Origin: Streptomyces flavochromogenes
GTDB lineage: Bacteria; Actinomycetota; Actinomycetes; Streptomycetales; Streptomycetaceae
Direction of reading: 5' to 3'
NCBI RefSeq assembly: GCF_000717595.1
Contig: NZ_JNZO01000005.1
Location: 186,001-250,000, forward strand
DNA length: 64,000 nucleotides
The stretch's first letter is position 1. Every line of letters begins with the position of its first letter. The notes beneath the pieces were generated by a model that worked only from the letters and a program-made list of their open reading frames with translations, was not told the DNA's origin and did no database searches. Positions 14,901 to 22,805 of the stretch are shown here, piece after piece. The position numbers and the translations under genes are program-made.

Positions 14901-16401
14901 CGGTGTTGTACTTGAGCTCGAGGGTGGCCGTCTTCGGGTCGAACTTCTTCCAGCCGAAGGTGTCCGACTCGTCGGAGGCGTACAGACCCAGGGTGATGTT
15001 GGCCATGCCCTGGCCCTTCGGGCCTTCCTTGGCGCGGGCCTTCACCTTGGCGGTGAGGTCGAACTCGAGGTTCCCCGCCCCACAGCCCTCGATCTCCGAG
15101 TTCCAGCCCTTGGCGTCGTTCACCGTGGACAGCCTGCTGAGCTGGGTGGGCTGGTTCCGCCACGTCGTCTTCGACGTGATGCCCGTCGTGTGCCAGAGCT
15201 CCACGGGACGGTGCTGGCAGGACCAGGACCAGGTGTTCTTGATCCGGAACGTGGCCTTCTTGACCTCGGCGCCCATGACGTCGCTCGTGTCCATCTGGAG
15301 GAACGAACGCGAGACGCGGTCCAGGCCGCCCGTCTGGGCCTCGTAGCCGACCCGGATGGGGTCGGTGGAGTTCCAGAACGAGTAGTTCGGGTAGCGCTCG
15401 TAGACGCGCGTCCAGTTCTGCCGCTCGCCCCAGGCCCACTGCGGGTCGATGAAGACCGGGTACTGCGTCCCGGGAGCGGCCAGCAGTGCCTGGTCCGGCT
15501 TGATCTCCAGGGTGTCCCCGGTGATCGCCGTCTCCATCGGCGCGTCGGTGGCACCCGGCGGCGGCTCGAAGTTGTCCGCAGGTGCCGTCGTTCCGTCATC
15601 CGCCGTCCCTCCCACGGCGTTGGCGGAGAACGCCCGGGCGCCCGCGGGCGGCTGCGTCTCGCTGGTGGTCGTCGTGGAGTCCCACATCAGGGGCGACGGG
15701 CTGGAGAACACCGCGTGCCCCGAGGGGTCCACCGCGGTGAGGCTGCCCGTTTCACCATCGACGGAGACGTCGAGCCCGACCGTGCTGAACTTGAACTTCA
15801 GGCTGTCCAGCTCGGGGTTCTGCGCGGCCTCGGCGTTCTTGACGACGAGGAGCTGCGAGAAGCCCTCGATCTCGGCCTTCAGCTGGAGGTCGACGCCGGG
15901 CAGGACCTCGGCGTAGGTGGCCACGTTCCCGGCCAGCGTGGGCGCGGGCAGCGCCTTCGGCCAGTTGAGCGTGAGCTTGCGCCCGTCCTTCACGCCGGAG
16001 AGGAGCGGAGCGGTGCCGCCGCCGGAGAAGGTCACGTCCACCAGCGACGCGGCCGGCCGTACGGCTCCGTCCTCGCCGAGGACGAGCGTCGGGTCGGTCG
16101 GTACCCAGTCGTCGTCACGGAAGACGCGGACGGCCGTTCCGTGGCGGTTCACCGTCCAGGTCCCGTCCGGCTGGGCCCAGGTGTCGGTGGTCTCGGTGCG
16201 GGCCGACTCGAGCTCGAACGGCCGGCCCGTGGTCCGGGCCTGGTCGAGGGCGTAGTCCTCCTCGCTCTGCTCTCCCGTCTGCACCGGGGTCAGATAGACC
16301 GCGGAGGCGGTCGGAGCGAGCCCGGGAAGAGCGATGAGAGCGGAACCGGCGAGAACACTCGCCAAGGCCGCGGATATGAGTCGATTTCTTCGTGATGTCA
16401 C
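11971..16401 (-). CDS. Secreted DNRLRE / B-lectin / FG-GAP (VCBS) repeat protein
   Basis: A 1476-residue exported protein. GTG 16401 was preferred over an ATG 42 bases upstream because GGTGGAAG precedes it and the signal peptide (SRRNRLISAALASVLAG...) then starts properly. Domains in order: a beta-rich N-terminal region; a DNRLRE-like domain (about 330-495, with SFLQMDTSD...LWHTTG...TLELKYN); an Ig-like stretch; FG-GAP/VCBS repeats (about 710-935, DLNGDGNRD, DLNGDGQPD); a bulb-type mannose-lectin-like domain (about 1025-1118, repeated LVVTSNAGAVLWSSNT); and at least five tandem FG-GAP units to the C-terminus, each with D-x-N/D-G-D-G-x-D Ca2+ loops. It probably binds cell-surface glycans. It is codirectional with the RHS gene but separated by a terminator. 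A partner or adhesion role with the RHS protein is inference from proximity. Confidence 0.85.
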   Translation of the reverse strand: MTSRRNRLISAALASVLAGSALIALPGLAPTASAVYLTPVQTGEQSEEDYALDQARTTGRPFELESARTETTDTWAQPDGTWTVNRHGTAVRVFRDDDWVPTDPTLVLGEDGAVRPAASLVDVTFSGGGTAPLLSGVKDGRKLTLNWPKALPAPTLAGNVATYAEVLPGVDLQLKAEIEGFSQLLVVKNAEAAQNPELDSLKFKFSTVGLDVSVDGETGSLTAVDPSGHAVFSSPSPLMWDSTTTTSETQPPAGARAFSANAVGGTADDGTTAPADNFEPPPGATDAPMETAITGDTLEIKPDQALLAAPGTQYPVFIDPQWAWGERQNWTRVYERYPNYSFWNSTDPIRVGYEAQTGGLDRVSRSFLQMDTSDVMGAEVKKATFRIKNTWSWSCQHRPVELWHTTGITSKTTWRNQPTQLSRLSTVNDAKGWNSEIEGCGAGNLEFDLTAKVKARAKEGPKGQGMANITLGLYASDESDTFGWKKFDPKTATLELKYNTAPKRPSGLGTFPKTDCKTGGVIGNTRVSLYAKHSDKEAGNLTAQFNLFKAGAGTPFKTMALPALKEKVTTWAVPDVDLPTGDYTWNVATKDQDGAWGPTSVTCKFTVDRTRPSSPPIINSTVFPNGEKGWPQGTGPARKPGAFTFAPNGVTDVVQYHYWTDTDPDVTPVGVNVPVNITPPSYGPHFVYAYSVDKAGNRSDTATYIFYASRSAMRDQAFDLNGDGNRDIWAVDGNGTLLTYAGQGSGEFSNATNGGASFADKQVSSFGDWGQDGYNDLVSLEYDDVDKKKKIYVYDNDGQGRIDPEQRTELSVTCPVPNELDCFGEASWTGDDHWYNADQVAAPGDLNGDGQPDLLVKQGKLLWAYYGNRATNDLDLGFTKSPSLVGGTDWDKYTIITPGDVSLDGLPDLWLRDDATGDIMVAWSQKAPGGGLNTATLGIPANRLKIGSGVTKALYPVVGSSGDLTNDPVQERRAELWARKASDNTLVGWRGIVPSATSTLEFGARFTIDGVTGGAYIPSGTTIPSGTTYTSNAAKLTMRTDGNLVVTSNAGAVLWSSNTAGNTGAKAVMQSDGKLVVTSAAGAQLWSSNVAAANGYALLQDRGSLVVYDAAGRSKWSTNTVVRHDYDGDGRSDMAAWYAYSAGTSALHTFQSNSDSTFRAPVKSYESAVGTWNVDRMQFVTGDFNGDGRADQASLYDYGDGVVKLFTATGKAGGGFNAPFPSWTSGKGGYYSASMTLLAGDFNGDGRDDIAAWYGYAAGNDTIFTFTANPQGGFNAPFGSAQMAAGNWHVANSKFVTGDFNGDGRDDIAALYGYSDGALKMHTFPAQAGGVFPQTSTVSWSENGTTWGSFGRTFPHAGDFNGDGLDDVAFWYDYADGHDALFKLPASSARDGKFGAAVKSLDVPTGNWYYQGAQYLPGDYNGDGKDDIGSFYGYSTGAVKTFTHVATATGFDYHKAGWGTETGWTWSRATILRPYN

Positions 16402-16722
16402 TGCTGGTCTTCCACCAGGCAGTCGGCCAACGGACACGTACACCTCGCAGAGTCGATGTTCGATGAACGTCGACAGAATGTCGGCCCTCCTGAGCGCCCG
16501 CCACCGAGTTGAGCGGAACTTGAGCTCCCGCGATCTCGCCCTCGTGGGGGAATTGTCATGACACTTGAGGGCATAGGAAGTCGCTGTTTCCTGTACTGGA
16601 TTTCCGGAGAAGTGCAGAGATCCGGCTCGGCCGCCTTTCGGCTCCGGTACCCCGGCCGTAAAACTCCCGCAACGACAAGAATCCCGCCCGATCTTTCGAT
16701 CGGACGGGATTCTCGGTGTCTG
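16402..16722. other. Intergenic region upstream of the FG-GAP gene
   Basis: 321 bases between the secreted FG-GAP gene and tRNA-Ala, both on the minus strand. It contains the tRNA terminator (16679-16712) and must hold the FG-GAP gene promoter. I find no credible small gene. Confidence 0.5.
16679..16712 (-). terminator. Terminator downstream of tRNA-Ala
   Basis: 15-bp stem with one mismatch (16679-16693 with 16698-16712). On the minus strand the loop is GAAA, a stable tetraloop, and the stem is followed by TTGTCGTT. It starts 10 bases after the tRNA 3' end. Confidence 0.8.
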
Positions 16723-16796
16723 TGGACCTGTGGGGATTTGAACCCCAGACCCCCTCGATGCGAACGAGGTGCGCTACCAGACTGCGCCACAGGCCC
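16723..16796 (-). tRNA. tRNA-Ala (anticodon CGC)
   Basis: A 74-base cloverleaf read on the minus strand. The acceptor stem GGGCCTG pairs with CAGGTCC and contains the G3-U70 wobble that identifies alanine tRNAs. The anticodon stem CCTCG/CGAGG encloses loop TTCGCAT, giving anticodon CGC for GCG codons. The T arm has TTCAAAT and the discriminator base is A. CCA is not encoded, as is common in Streptomyces. A hairpin terminator follows. Confidence 0.95.
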
Positions 16797-16892
16797 TTGC
16801 GACGTGTGAAACATTAGCATCCCGACGGGCCCAGGCAAAAATCCGTTCCCGCGCAGGTCAGCCGGGGGCCGTCGCCGGCCCCCGGCGGTGGG

Positions 16893-17933
16893 TCATTCGT
16901 TGGCCGCCCGGGGGCGGTCGTCGTCCGCGTACTGGTCGAAGAGCGGGGTGCGGCCGTGGTCGCGGTTGCGGCGCGGAGGGGTGGTGCGCTGGCGCGGTGC
17001 CGGGGACGGGGTGGGGGCCGGGTCGGCCGCCGTGGAGGAGCGGGCCGCACTCCAGGTCTCCGGGTCCGTGATGTCGATGCCGCTCGTGGCGCGCGGGGCG
17101 ACCGGGGCGGTGACGTAGGTGGGGAGCGGCACCGGGACCGGGTCCCAGCTGTCGCCGCGGGCCGGGCCGCGCTCGCGCTGCTGGTCGACCCACTCCGCGT
17201 GGTCGGTCTGCTCGACCAGGGCGCGCCGGTCCGCCTCCTGCGGGGAGGGGCCGGCGGTGGACTCGGGTGACAGCTCGGGCGTGGGCGTCGGGCGTCGGCT
17301 CTCGCGCAGCCGCGCAGCCGCCGCTTCCGCGCGCCGCCGGTCCATCACGTACACGAAGCGCCGGCGTTCCTGGACCCGCAGGTGCACGATGTACGCGCTG
17401 AGGAGCAGCGCGGGCACGGCCGGTACCCACAGGAAGGCGACCCCGCCGACGGCGGCGACGACCGCGCCGAGGGTGAAGCCGGCGAAGAGCAGCGTGGTGG
17501 TGCGGCGGCGCCGGGCGAGGACCTTGCCGCGCCGGGCGCGCTCGGCCGCCGCGCCCGTGGCGGGGCGAGCGGGCGCCGGGGCGGGGTTCGGGGCGGGTTG
17601 CTGCGCCTGCTCCCGCTCGGGGAGTTCCAGGCGCGCTTCCGTTCTGGCCGCGGGCGCGGAAAACGCCCGGACGTCGACCGAGCTCAGGTGCTCGGTCTCC
17701 GCGTCCGGGTCCACGTCGGGCGTCGGACCCTCCGCCGTACGGTCCCGCTGCTTGAGCTCCTTGGCGTATCGGCGCTCCATGCCCGCCCGTCCGGAAAGCA
17801 GCCGGATGGCGGTGCTGAAGCGTTCCGTCGGACGGGCTTCGTTCAGCTCGTCCTGCCTGCGGAGCCACATCGGTACCAAGTAGGCGGCCCAGGCCCCGAC
17901 GATGACTGCGTAGATGAGGCCGCTGCTGCTCAC
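16893..17933 (-). CDS. sepX: SepX/GlpR-like actinobacterial divisome membrane protein
   Basis: A 346-residue membrane protein with an N-terminal helix (SGLIYAVIVGAWAAYLVPMWL), a charged Pro/Ala-rich cytoplasmic region, two more closely spaced helices (about 147-190, TLLFAGFTLGAVVAAVGGVAFLW and following), and a long disordered C-terminus. This layout and the position near moeA, rimJ-like and galU genes fit SepX of Streptomyces, a sporulation-septation protein, and its corynebacterial counterpart GlpR, the membrane receptor of the gephyrin-like Glp. Recognition rests on the N-terminal sequence and synteny; the paralogue identity should be confirmed by alignment. It lies 137 bases downstream of the acetyltransferase gene. 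Confidence 0.75.
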   Translation of the reverse strand: MSSSGLIYAVIVGAWAAYLVPMWLRRQDELNEARPTERFSTAIRLLSGRAGMERRYAKELKQRDRTAEGPTPDVDPDAETEHLSSVDVRAFSAPAARTEARLELPEREQAQQPAPNPAPAPARPATGAAAERARRGKVLARRRRTTTLLFAGFTLGAVVAAVGGVAFLWVPAVPALLLSAYIVHLRVQERRRFVYVMDRRRAEAAAARLRESRRPTPTPELSPESTAGPSPQEADRRALVEQTDHAEWVDQQRERGPARGDSWDPVPVPLPTYVTAPVAPRATSGIDITDPETWSAARSSTAADPAPTPSPAPRQRTTPPRRNRDHGRTPLFDQYADDDRPRAANE

Positions 17934-18070
17934 GCCTCACACGGTAGAGGGGTTCGCGCGACGGCATCGGCCAATTGGCCCGGTGTGTCGCACGATCTGG
18001 CTGATATCACTGAACTTTTTTGTGATTGTTCAGATCGATTGACTGCCAACTACCGACTGAATTCGAACAC

Positions 18071-18682
18071 TTATCTCATTCTTGCCTGATGCCAGCGGCG
18101 CAAGAGCCCCTCCGGCACCTCCTCCGCCGTGAGCGCGAAGACCAGATGGTCCCGCCAGGCGCCGTCGATGTGGAGGTAGCGGGGCCGCAGCCCCTCCTCA
18201 CGGAACCCCAGCTTCTCGACGACCCGGCGCGAAGGCCCGTTCTCCGGACGGATGCAGACCTCCATCCGGTGCAGACCGACCGAGCGAAAGCAGTGGTCGA
18301 CGGCCAGCGCGACCGCCGTCGGCATGACACCGCGCCCGGCCACCTCGCTGTCCACCCAGTAGCCCACGTGCCCGGAGCACATCGAGCCCCAGGTGATGCC
18401 CGCGACGGTCAACTGCCCGACCAGCCGGCCCCGGTACTCGATCACGAACGGCAGCATCCGCCCGGCGTTCGCCTCCGACCGCAGATGACGGACCATCTGA
18501 CGGTACGTCGGCCGCTGCGCCACCGGCCCGCCCGGGGGCGAGGGCGGAACCGTCGCCTCCCAGGGCCGCAGCCACTCCCGGTTGCGCCGGTTCACCTCGC
18601 GCCAGGCAGCGTGGTCACGCATCTTTATCGGACGGAGCATCACCTCTCCGTCCACGAGAACGACCGGCCAGGTCGGGATCAC
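18071..18682 (-). CDS. RimJ/RimL-type GNAT acetyltransferase
   Basis: A 203-residue protein-N-acetyltransferase-like enzyme with the RimJ pattern: an N-terminal LRPIKMRDHAAWREVNRRNREWL, the CoA-binding region (VAGRGVMPTAVALAVDHCF), and the C-terminal SRRVVEKLGFREEGLRPRYLHIDG. GTG 18682 overlaps the TGA of the upstream moaB/mogA gene (GTGA), so it is translationally coupled to the molybdenum-cofactor genes. Its usual neighbours in Actinobacteria are moeA(glp) and sepX/glpR. The substrate is unknown, possibly the N-terminus of a ribosomal or divisome protein. Confidence 0.88.
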   Translation of the reverse strand: MIPTWPVVLVDGEVMLRPIKMRDHAAWREVNRRNREWLRPWEATVPPSPPGGPVAQRPTYRQMVRHLRSEANAGRMLPFVIEYRGRLVGQLTVAGITWGSMCSGHVGYWVDSEVAGRGVMPTAVALAVDHCFRSVGLHRMEVCIRPENGPSRRVVEKLGFREEGLRPRYLHIDGAWRDHLVFALTAEEVPEGLLRRWHQARMR

Positions 18683-19263
18683 GACGGTCTCGGGTGGTCG
18701 CCGCCGCGGATCTGGTCGACGGCGTGCCGCAGGATCGGCTCCAGGACGGTCAGCCCGTCCCGTACCCCGCCGGAAGACCCCGGCAGGTTCACGATCAGCG
18801 TCCCGCCCGCGACCCCCGCGAGGCCCCGCGAGAGTGCCGCCGTCGGCACCTTCTCCCGGCCGTACGCCCGGATCGCCTCCGGGATGCCCGGGATCTCCCG
18901 CTCCAGGACCCGGCGGGTCACCTCGGGCGTCTCGTCGGTGGGCGAGATGCCCGTACCGCCGGTGGTCACGATCGCGTCGTACCCCGCGGCGATGCCCGCC
19001 CGCAGCGCCGCCTCGACCGGCGCGCCGTCCGGGACGACCTGCGGGCCGTCCACGGCGAAGCCCATCCGGGTGAGGGCCTCGGCGATCAGCGGACCGCCCT
19101 TGTCCTCGTAGACCCCGGCAGCCGCCCGGTTCGAGGCCGTGACGACCAGGGCCGAGCAGGCGGCCGCCCCCTCCGTCGCCGACGAGGCCTCGGCCCCGTG
19201 CGCCTCGTGTCCCGCGTGCTCCTCGTGCTCGTGCACGCCCGACACCCGGCCGCCGCGGCTCAC
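18679..19263 (-). CDS. Molybdenum cofactor protein MoaB/MogA
   Basis: A 194-residue molybdopterin-binding protein (MogA/MoaB fold, MPT adenylyltransferase family). The signature VTTGGTGISPTDETPEVT is present, and the C-terminus has NLPGSSGGVRDGL. GTG 19263 overlaps the moaC TGA (GTGA), deciding the start. The first 25 residues are an extension rich in His and Glu (HEHEEHAGHEAHG), not part of the core fold and possibly metal-binding. It acts in the cytoplasm, activating molybdopterin before metal insertion by MoeA. Overlaps on both sides show a tight operon. Confidence 0.9.
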   Translation of the reverse strand: MSRGGRVSGVHEHEEHAGHEAHGAEASSATEGAAACSALVVTASNRAAAGVYEDKGGPLIAEALTRMGFAVDGPQVVPDGAPVEAALRAGIAAGYDAIVTTGGTGISPTDETPEVTRRVLEREIPGIPEAIRAYGREKVPTAALSRGLAGVAGGTLIVNLPGSSGGVRDGLTVLEPILRHAVDQIRGGDHPRPS

Positions 19264-19745
19264 GACTCGCCCCGCGTCCAGTGGCCCGACTTTCCGCCCG
19301 TCTTCTCCTCCACCCGTACGTCGGAGATGACCGCGCCCTTGTCGACCGCCTTCACCATGTCGACCACCGTCAGGGCCGCCACCGAGACCGCCGTCAGGGC
19401 CTCCATCTCGACGCCCGTACGGTCCGTCGTCTTCACCGTCGCCAGGATCTCGACCGCGTCGTCGGTGACCGCCAGGTCCAGGGTCACGCCCGACACCGCC
19501 AGCGGATGGCAGAGCGGGATGAGGTCCGGGGTCTTCTTGGCGCCCATGATCCCGGCGATCCGGGCGGTGGCGAGCGCGTCGCCCTTCGGGACACCCTCGC
19601 CGCGCAGCAGCTCGATCACGCGCGGCGAGACGAGGACCCGCCCGCTGGCGCGCGCCGTGCGGGACGTGACGTCCTTCGCGGAGACGTCGACCATGCGGGC
19701 CGCGCCCGCCTCGTCGATGTGGGTGAGACCTTGCTGCGTGCTCAT
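19260..19745 (-). CDS. moaC: Cyclic pyranopterin monophosphate synthase MoaC
   Basis: A 161-residue enzyme of the first step of molybdenum-cofactor synthesis, acting after MoaA. Family features: LTHIDEAGAARMVDVS at the N-terminus, the IPLCHPL active-site motif, and TGVEMEALTAVSVAALTVVDM. The ATG at 19745 gives the usual MoaC length with GGGAG upstream; an in-frame ATG 36 bases earlier adds a non-conserved leader. It is followed by moaB/mogA with a GTGA overlap. Confidence 0.95.
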   Translation of the reverse strand: MSTQQGLTHIDEAGAARMVDVSAKDVTSRTARASGRVLVSPRVIELLRGEGVPKGDALATARIAGIMGAKKTPDLIPLCHPLAVSGVTLDLAVTDDAVEILATVKTTDRTGVEMEALTAVSVAALTVVDMVKAVDKGAVISDVRVEEKTGGKSGHWTRGES

Positions 19746-19802
19746 CGCCGTGACACTCCCGGTCGCTGTGTGGGACGACACCGTACCCCCACCCTCGCCC
19801 CC

Positions 19803-21191
19803 TCAGCCGAGGAGGACCACTTCCAGCTCGGCCCCCGGCTCCACGCTCTCCGTCTCCTCCGGGACCACCAGCAGGCAGTCCGCGTGCGCGAGGGCCGCGA
19901 TCAGATGGGAGCCCGCACCGCCCACCGGAGTGACGGTGCCCGCCTCCGGGTCGTACGTCCCCCGGAGGAACTGCCTCCGCCCCGCGGGCGAGGACAGTGC
20001 CCTGTCGGCGGCCAGCTCGGCCCGCACCCGGGGCCGGTGCAGGTCCTCGACGCCCATCAGGGACCGGATCGCGGGCCGGACGAACAGCTCGAAGGAGACG
20101 TACGAGGAGACGGGGTTGCCCGGCAGGGCGAGCAGCGGGATCTGCTCGGCGCCGATCGCGCCGAAGCCCTGCGGCTTGCCCGGCTGCATGGCCAGCTTGC
20201 GGAAGTCGACCTGCCCGTCGGCGGTCAGCGCCTCCTTGACCACGTCGTACGCGCCGACGCTCACCCCGCCGGTGGTCACGATCAGATCGGCCCGGATGAG
20301 CTGGTCCTCGATGGTGGCGCGCAGCGACTCGGCGTCGTCGGCGACGGCACCCACCCGGTACGCGAGCGCGCCCGCGTCCCGCGCGGCCGCGGCGAGCGCG
20401 AAGCTGTTGGAGTCGTGGATCTGGCCCTCGCCCAGCGGCTCGCCGGGCTGGACCAGCTCGCTGCCGGTGGACATCACGACCACCCGGGGGCGGGGCCGCA
20501 CCCGGACGGTGCCGCGGCCGATCGCGGCGAGCAGCCCGATCTGCGGCGGCCCGAGCACCGTGCCGGCCGACAGGGCCAGCTCCCCTGCCCGTACGTCGCT
20601 CCCCCGCTCGCGGACATGGGCCCCGGCCTCCGCGGCGCGGTGCACCCGGACCTCGCCGGACGCGCCCTCGGGGGCGGCGCTCGCGGCGGTCATGCCGGTG
20701 GCCGCGCCCCCGCCCGTACCGCCGTCGGTCCATTCGACGGGGACGACGGCCTCGGCGCCGGGCGGCAGCGGGGCGCCGGTCATGATCCGGGCGGCCTGGC
20801 CGGGGCCGACCTCGGGCAGGCCGCCGGCACCCGCCGCGACGTCGCCGACGACGGTCAGGACGGCGGGGAACTCCTCGGTGACACCGGCGACATCGGCGAC
20901 CCGGACCGCGTACCCGTCCATGGAGCTGTTGTCGAAGGGCGGCAGGGCGACCGGCACCGTCACGTCCTCGACGAGGACGCAGCCCTGCGCGTCGAGGAGT
21001 TGCAGCTCGATGGGTTCGAGCGGGCCGACCGTCGCGAGGATGTCGGCCAGGTGCTCGTCCACCGACCACAGCCCGCGCGCGAGCCCCGCGCAGGGGTCGG
21101 CCGCCTTCTCCTCGTCGCCGTGGCCGTGATCGCCGTGATCGCCGTGGTCGTGGCCGTCGTGGGACGGCGACGGTGCCGCGCTGCTGCTCAA
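19803..21191 (-). CDS. moeA: MoeA / Glp, gephyrin-like molybdopterin molybdotransferase
   Basis: A 462-residue protein with MoeA signatures PPFDNSSMDGYAVR, VTTGGVSVGAYDVV and LALPGNPVSSYVSFELF. It inserts molybdate into adenylylated molybdopterin. The start is TTG 21191, four bases after the galU stop, with GAGGAG overlapping the galU end, so the two are translationally linked. The first 40 or so residues carry a His/Asp/Gly-rich tract (HDGHDHGDHGDHGHG) before the core. In Corynebacterium the MoeA in this gene neighbourhood (Glp) moonlights as an FtsZ-binding gephyrin-like division protein whose membrane receptor is GlpR/SepX. The synteny here suggests the same role; whether it still makes Mo cofactor is open. 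Confidence 0.92.
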   Translation of the reverse strand: MSSSAAPSPSHDGHDHGDHGDHGHGDEEKAADPCAGLARGLWSVDEHLADILATVGPLEPIELQLLDAQGCVLVEDVTVPVALPPFDNSSMDGYAVRVADVAGVTEEFPAVLTVVGDVAAGAGGLPEVGPGQAARIMTGAPLPPGAEAVVPVEWTDGGTGGGAATGMTAASAAPEGASGEVRVHRAAEAGAHVRERGSDVRAGELALSAGTVLGPPQIGLLAAIGRGTVRVRPRPRVVVMSTGSELVQPGEPLGEGQIHDSNSFALAAAARDAGALAYRVGAVADDAESLRATIEDQLIRADLIVTTGGVSVGAYDVVKEALTADGQVDFRKLAMQPGKPQGFGAIGAEQIPLLALPGNPVSSYVSFELFVRPAIRSLMGVEDLHRPRVRAELAADRALSSPAGRRQFLRGTYDPEAGTVTPVGGAGSHLIAALAHADCLLVVPEETESVEPGAELEVVLLG

Positions 21192-21195
21192 GGTG

Positions 21196-22107
21196 CTACA
21201 TCTCCTCGCTGACGTATCTCCGGAGCCAGGCCCGGAAGTCCGGTCCCAGATCTTCACGTTCGCACGCGAGTCTGACAATGGCACGCAGATAGTCACCGCG
21301 GTCACCGGTGTCATAACGGCGCCCCTTGAAGACGACGCCGTGCACCGGGCCGCCGATCTTCTCGTCCGAGGCGAGTTTCTGCAGGGCGTCCGTCAGCTGG
21401 ATCTCCCCGCCGCGGCCCGGCTCGGTCTCCCGCAGCATCCCGAAGACGGCCGGATCCAGCACATAGCGGCCGATGATCGCGTAATTGCTGGGCGCCTCGT
21501 CCGCGTCCGGCTTCTCGACCAGGTCCGTCACCTTCACGACGTCCGCGTCGACGGTCGCCTCGACCGCCGCGCAGCCGTACAGATGGATCTGCGAGGGCTC
21601 GACCTCCATGAGGGCGATCACGCTGCCGCCCTCCCTCTCCTGGATCTCCACCATCCGCGAGAGCAGCGGGTCGCGCGGGTCGATCAGGTCGTCCCCGAGG
21701 AGCACCGCGAAGGGCTGGTCGCCGACGTGCGGTGCGGCGCAGAGCACGGCGTGACCGAGGCCGCGCGGGGCGCCCTGGCGGACGTAGTGCATGGTGGCGA
21801 GGTCACTGGACTCCTGGACCTTGGAGAGCCGTTCGGCGTCGCCCTTCCGCGTCAGGGCCTCTTCCAGCTCGTAGTTCCGGTCGAAGTGGTCCTCCAGGGG
21901 GCGCTTGTTCCGGCCGGTGATCATCAGGACGTCGGAGAGGCCCGCCGCGACGGCCTCCTCGACGACGTACTGGATGGCCGGCTTGTCGACGACCGGCAGC
22001 ATCTCCTTCGGCGTCGCCTTGGTCGCCGGGAGGAAGCGGGTACCGAGGCCGGCGGCCGGGATGACAGCCTTGCTGATCCGGCCGAGCCTGGGGAGCAAGT
22101 GATTCAT
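21196..22107 (-). CDS. galU: UTP-glucose-1-phosphate uridylyltransferase
   Basis: A 303-residue nucleotidyltransferase making UDP-glucose. It has the N-terminal VIPAAGLGTRFLPATKATPKE loop, then MLPVVDKPAIQYVVEEA, LLGDDLI metal site, and LTDALQKLA. The ATG at 22107 gives MNHLLPRLGRISKAV, a usual beginning. First gene of the galU-moeA-moaC-moaB-rimJ chain, divergent from the 5-FTHF cyclo-ligase gene. Confidence 0.95.
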   Translation of the reverse strand: MNHLLPRLGRISKAVIPAAGLGTRFLPATKATPKEMLPVVDKPAIQYVVEEAVAAGLSDVLMITGRNKRPLEDHFDRNYELEEALTRKGDAERLSKVQESSDLATMHYVRQGAPRGLGHAVLCAAPHVGDQPFAVLLGDDLIDPRDPLLSRMVEIQEREGGSVIALMEVEPSQIHLYGCAAVEATVDADVVKVTDLVEKPDADEAPSNYAIIGRYVLDPAVFGMLRETEPGRGGEIQLTDALQKLASDEKIGGPVHGVVFKGRRYDTGDRGDYLRAIVRLACEREDLGPDFRAWLRRYVSEEM

Positions 22108-22211
22108 GCGGTGCACCTTAGCCGTTCGGAATGAGAGGAAGATGTGGCTTCGGTTAACTTCCTTCACATAAAGACACTTTCGAGAGTTTGGCGAATTCGC
22201 ATGGGGCCGAC

Positions 22212-22805
22212 ATGACACCTGAGATGTCCGAAAAGACCGTGCTGCGCAGCCGACTTCTGGCCGCCCGCGCCGCGCTGAGCGCCGAATCCCTGGCCCGCAC
22301 GGCCGAATCCCTCGCCCGCCGGGGACTGGAACTCGCCGAACTCGCGGAGGCCTCCACGGTCGCCGCCTATGTGTCCGTGGGCCGCGAGCCGGGCACCCGC
22401 GCATTGCTCGACGCGCTCCACGCGCGCGGGGTGCGGGTCCTGCTCCCCGTTCTGCTCCCCGACAACGATCTGGACTGGGCGGCCTACGAGGGCCCGGAGG
22501 GGCTCGCGAAGGCCGGCCGGGGCCTGCTCGAACCGGTTGGGCCGCGGCTCGGCCCCGAGGCCGTGTGCGCCGCCGACGCCGTCCTGCTGCCCGGCCTCGC
22601 GGTCGACGGGCGCGGGATGCGCCTCGGCCGGGGCGGCGGCTCGTACGACCGGGTGCTCGCCCGGCTCACGCGCGCGGGTGCCGATCCGGCGCTCGTGGTG
22701 CTCCTCTACGCGGACGAGGTGGTCACGCGGGTCCCGGAGGAACCGCACGACCACCCCGTGCACGCGGTGGTGACCCCGGGGGGAGTCACCCGTTTCCGGC
22801 CCTGA
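22212..22805 (+). CDS. 5-formyltetrahydrofolate cyclo-ligase
   Basis: A 197-residue enzyme converting 5-formyl-THF to 5,10-methenyl-THF with ATP. It has the N-terminal KTVLRSRLLAARAAL and the conserved C-terminal ATP/folate motif GRGMRLGRGGGSYDRVLAR. ATG 22212 has GGGG six bases upstream; an in-frame TTG at 22188 is an alternative. It is divergent from galU, a conserved actinobacterial arrangement. Its stop abuts that of the penicillin acylase gene on the other strand, with no terminator between them. Confidence 0.93.
   Translation: MTPEMSEKTVLRSRLLAARAALSAESLARTAESLARRGLELAELAEASTVAAYVSVGREPGTRALLDALHARGVRVLLPVLLPDNDLDWAAYEGPEGLAKAGRGLLEPVGPRLGPEAVCAADAVLLPGLAVDGRGMRLGRGGGSYDRVLARLTRAGADPALVVLLYADEVVTRVPEEPHDHPVHAVVTPGGVTRFRP

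Noticed and set aside
18679..21069. A single 796-codon reading frame over the moaB-moaC-moeA region
   Set aside because: It is a shadow of moaC and moeA except for the true MoaB/MogA end from 19263; the GTGA overlap fixes the real start.
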